Origin: Bacteroides sp. UBA1773
GTDB taxonomy: Bacteria; Bacteroidota; Bacteroidia; Bacteroidales; Bacteroidaceae
DNA: 23,742 nucleotides
NCBI GenBank assembly: GCA_002315285.1
Contig: DCGR01000089.1
Span: forward strand, 1-23,742
Reading direction: 5' to 3'
A program made the translations under genes and the position numbers. A model generated the notes under the pieces. The model searched no databases and was not told the DNA's origin. It saw only the letters and a program-made list of their open reading frames with translations. This document shows positions 22,282-23,742 of the stretch, in pieces. The number at the start of each line of letters is the position of its first letter. Position 1 is the first letter of the stretch.

Positions 22282-23637
22282 TTATTTCAGCACTTCATCG
22301 ATGAATTCATCACAGCGTTTCCCTACGGTGTCATTCCAGCGCTTGTCGTGTGGCGCATTCGTGCCCGAATGCCAGCGGTAGGGGAAAGTATGGATTTGTT
22401 TGTCGGGCGAGATGGCTACATTGTAGGCAGCGTGCACACAGCCAGCATGACAGGTTTCGTCTATCAGTCCCGAAATCATGAACAAACGTGCTGTGGTGAA
22501 CTGCAGGAACATGGCTCCATCGATGTAAGGCAGAATGCTCAATCCCATTTCCGTAGCCGCATATTTTTCATAGGGCGCAGGCCATCCGCTTTGACGGTGT
22601 TGGCGGATGCCTCCATAATCGGTCATGGCAGGCACTGAGGCCACCACAGCCGTAATGCGCTCGTCAAGTCCAGCCAGTGCTTCTGCCTGACCGCCTCCTT
22701 GACTTCCGCCATGCACCAGTACGCGCTTGCCATCCCACTCGGGCAGCGAACACAGGTAGTCGAGAGCCCGCAGTTCGCGCAGATACATCAGTCGGTAGTA
22801 GATGCTCTCCCTATCCACCAACGACCGTATGGAATAGTCTTTCAACTCTCCATTCTCCAGTTCCACATAGTAGTCATTGGGTAACCCTTCTGGATAGCCA
22901 TGAGCATTGAAATCGAATCCGATGGCTCCATTACCCCGTTTAGCGGATTCGAGCGCCGTCTCCACGCGAGCATGGCACCAATCACCGGCAACGCCCGCCG
23001 AACGTGTGCGCATGTAAATGGGCATTGACTGCGGCTTGGTACCCTTCGGCATGGCCAAGTAGCCACGCACCGGATTCCCCTCAGGCATGGATATCTCCAC
23101 ATAGTAAGCCTTGTAGTTCTTTGCATCCTCATTCGCCAGTTTCACGGCAGTCAGCTTTGCCTCCAGGGAGGTTTCGCGTAGTTTCGCTTTCTGGTCTGTC
23201 CAAAAACGCATGAAGTCGGCCGGCACCTCAAAACCCGGACGCAACTCTCCGGGAGACACGATGAAACCCACCATCGAAGCCTCCTTCTCTCCAGCAGACA
23301 CCGATACCATGACAGATTTTGTACGCTGATACACAACTGAATAAATTAGTTTTGGCTCCTTACCCAGCTCAATGGGCACTGTAATGGGCATCTCACCAGT
23401 AGTGCGATACATGCGCTTGCCATCCTCATAGATAGTCATCGTCAAAGGCTTGTCTAGTGGCTCAGTCAACTGCCCGTATATTTTCACTGTGTCACCCTTT
23501 GCATACACGCCATCCTCGCTATTGATGGTGAGTAGCACTTGTTTCAGTAAGGCACTTTGTGCATGCATGGATAGTGGGCACATACAAAGTAGCAACGATG
23601 CACCGATTCCAAGCATTGTTTTTGTCTTCTTTTTCAT
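22282..23637 (-). CDS. CE7-family acetyl esterase, exported
   Basis: A 451-residue protein with a signal peptide (MKKKTKTMLGIGASLLLC, cleavage probably near residue 26 after SMHA). An N-terminal beta domain of about 100 residues is followed by an alpha/beta hydrolase of the acetyl xylan esterase/cephalosporin deacetylase (AXE1, CE7) type. The catalytic Ser is in HGGSQGGG (Ser312), the Asp in GLIDETC (Asp393) and the His is most likely His423 in PYRWHSG. RGYLAMPKG and GFDFNAHG are typical. It should remove acetyl groups from plant or other oligosaccharides in the periplasm. An upstream in-frame start would lie before the promoter, so the ATG at 23637 is used. It heads the run leading to the ZIP gene. 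Confidence 0.9.
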   Translation of the reverse strand: MKKKTKTMLGIGASLLLCMCPLSMHAQSALLKQVLLTINSEDGVYAKGDTVKIYGQLTEPLDKPLTMTIYEDGKRMYRTTGEMPITVPIELGKEPKLIYSVVYQRTKSVMVSVSAGEKEASMVGFIVSPGELRPGFEVPADFMRFWTDQKAKLRETSLEAKLTAVKLANEDAKNYKAYYVEISMPEGNPVRGYLAMPKGTKPQSMPIYMRTRSAGVAGDWCHARVETALESAKRGNGAIGFDFNAHGYPEGLPNDYYVELENGELKDYSIRSLVDRESIYYRLMYLRELRALDYLCSLPEWDGKRVLVHGGSQGGGQAEALAGLDERITAVVASVPAMTDYGGIRQHRQSGWPAPYEKYAATEMGLSILPYIDGAMFLQFTTARLFMISGLIDETCHAGCVHAAYNVAISPDKQIHTFPYRWHSGTNAPHDKRWNDTVGKRCDEFIDEVLK

Positions 23638-23666
23638 TTTGGCATGTTCTTTTGTTTTCTCATGGG

Positions 23667-23698
23667 CAAAATTATTCAATCTTCGTCGAATCGCAAAA
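23667..23698 (-). promoter_or_regulatory. Near-consensus Bacteroidetes promoter for the CE7-ZIP run
   Basis: On the minus strand TTTTG (23698-23694), 19 bases, then TAATTTTG (23674-23667) matches the TTTG-N19-TAnnTTTG consensus fully. Transcription should start near 23660, about 23 bases before the CE7 ATG. It is the best promoter in the window. Confidence 0.75.
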
Positions 23699-23742
23699 TT
23701 TTTCGACCTAAAAATAGCCGAAAATCCCATGACATAACCATA

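Overview
The window looks like chromosomal DNA of a Bacteroidales bacterium, probably close to Prevotella/Segatella; this is inferred from gene families and signals, not from a database search. Supporting signs are repeated Bacteroidetes-type -7 promoter elements (TAnnTTTG), A-rich sequence before start codons rather than strong Shine-Dalgarno sites, several lipoproteins with a lipobox, a RmlB of the Bacteroidetes type, and carbohydrate enzymes with N-terminal export signals (GH88, heparinase II/III-like, CE7). I see no rRNA, tRNA, insertion sequence, prophage or CRISPR array.

Layout. 1-244: GC-rich, strongly self-complementary non-coding DNA. 245-2074 (minus): a Na+:solute symporter behind a complete-looking transcription attenuator, made of a promoter, a Tyr-rich leader peptide (YHYYYYR), alternative pairings and an intrinsic terminator. 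2339-4950 (plus): a lipoprotein GH88 hydrolase, then a one-chain iron-sulfur L-serine dehydratase. 5071-7431 (minus): a UvrD/PcrA helicase with a C-terminal Tudor-like domain, divergent from prs (7539-8483, plus). A TlpA-type thioredoxin lipoprotein follows prs closely, then a hairpin and an MFS transporter. 11020-13453 (plus): L-threonine aldolase and an exported Gfo/Idh/MocA-like lipoprotein 12 nt apart. 13553-17878 (minus): a tight run, in transcription order, of ABM-domain protein, rmlB, hslR, fabD and a GH13 enzyme; fabD and the GH13 gene overlap by ATGA. 17990-23637 (minus): a second tight run, in transcription order, of CE7 esterase, Sua5/YciO protein, MscS channel, heparinase II/III-like protein and ZIP transporter, headed by a near-consensus promoter.

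How the genes work together. Most are housekeeping genes: nucleotide precursor supply, fatty acid initiation, helicase repair, tRNA-modification-type and ribosome-associated proteins, osmotic protection and metal transport. Glycan enzymes are scattered among them (GH88, heparinase-like, CE7, GH13) without SusC/SusD partners, so this is not a canonical polysaccharide utilization locus. Amino acid metabolism appears as serine dehydratase, threonine aldolase and the symporter.

The most interesting element is the attenuator at 1875-2074. Its logic can be read from the sequence: ribosome stalling at Tyr codons would free the end of the leader reading frame to pair with the 5' arm of the terminator. 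This predicts that the symporter imports tyrosine or a related compound and is made when charged tRNA-Tyr is scarce.
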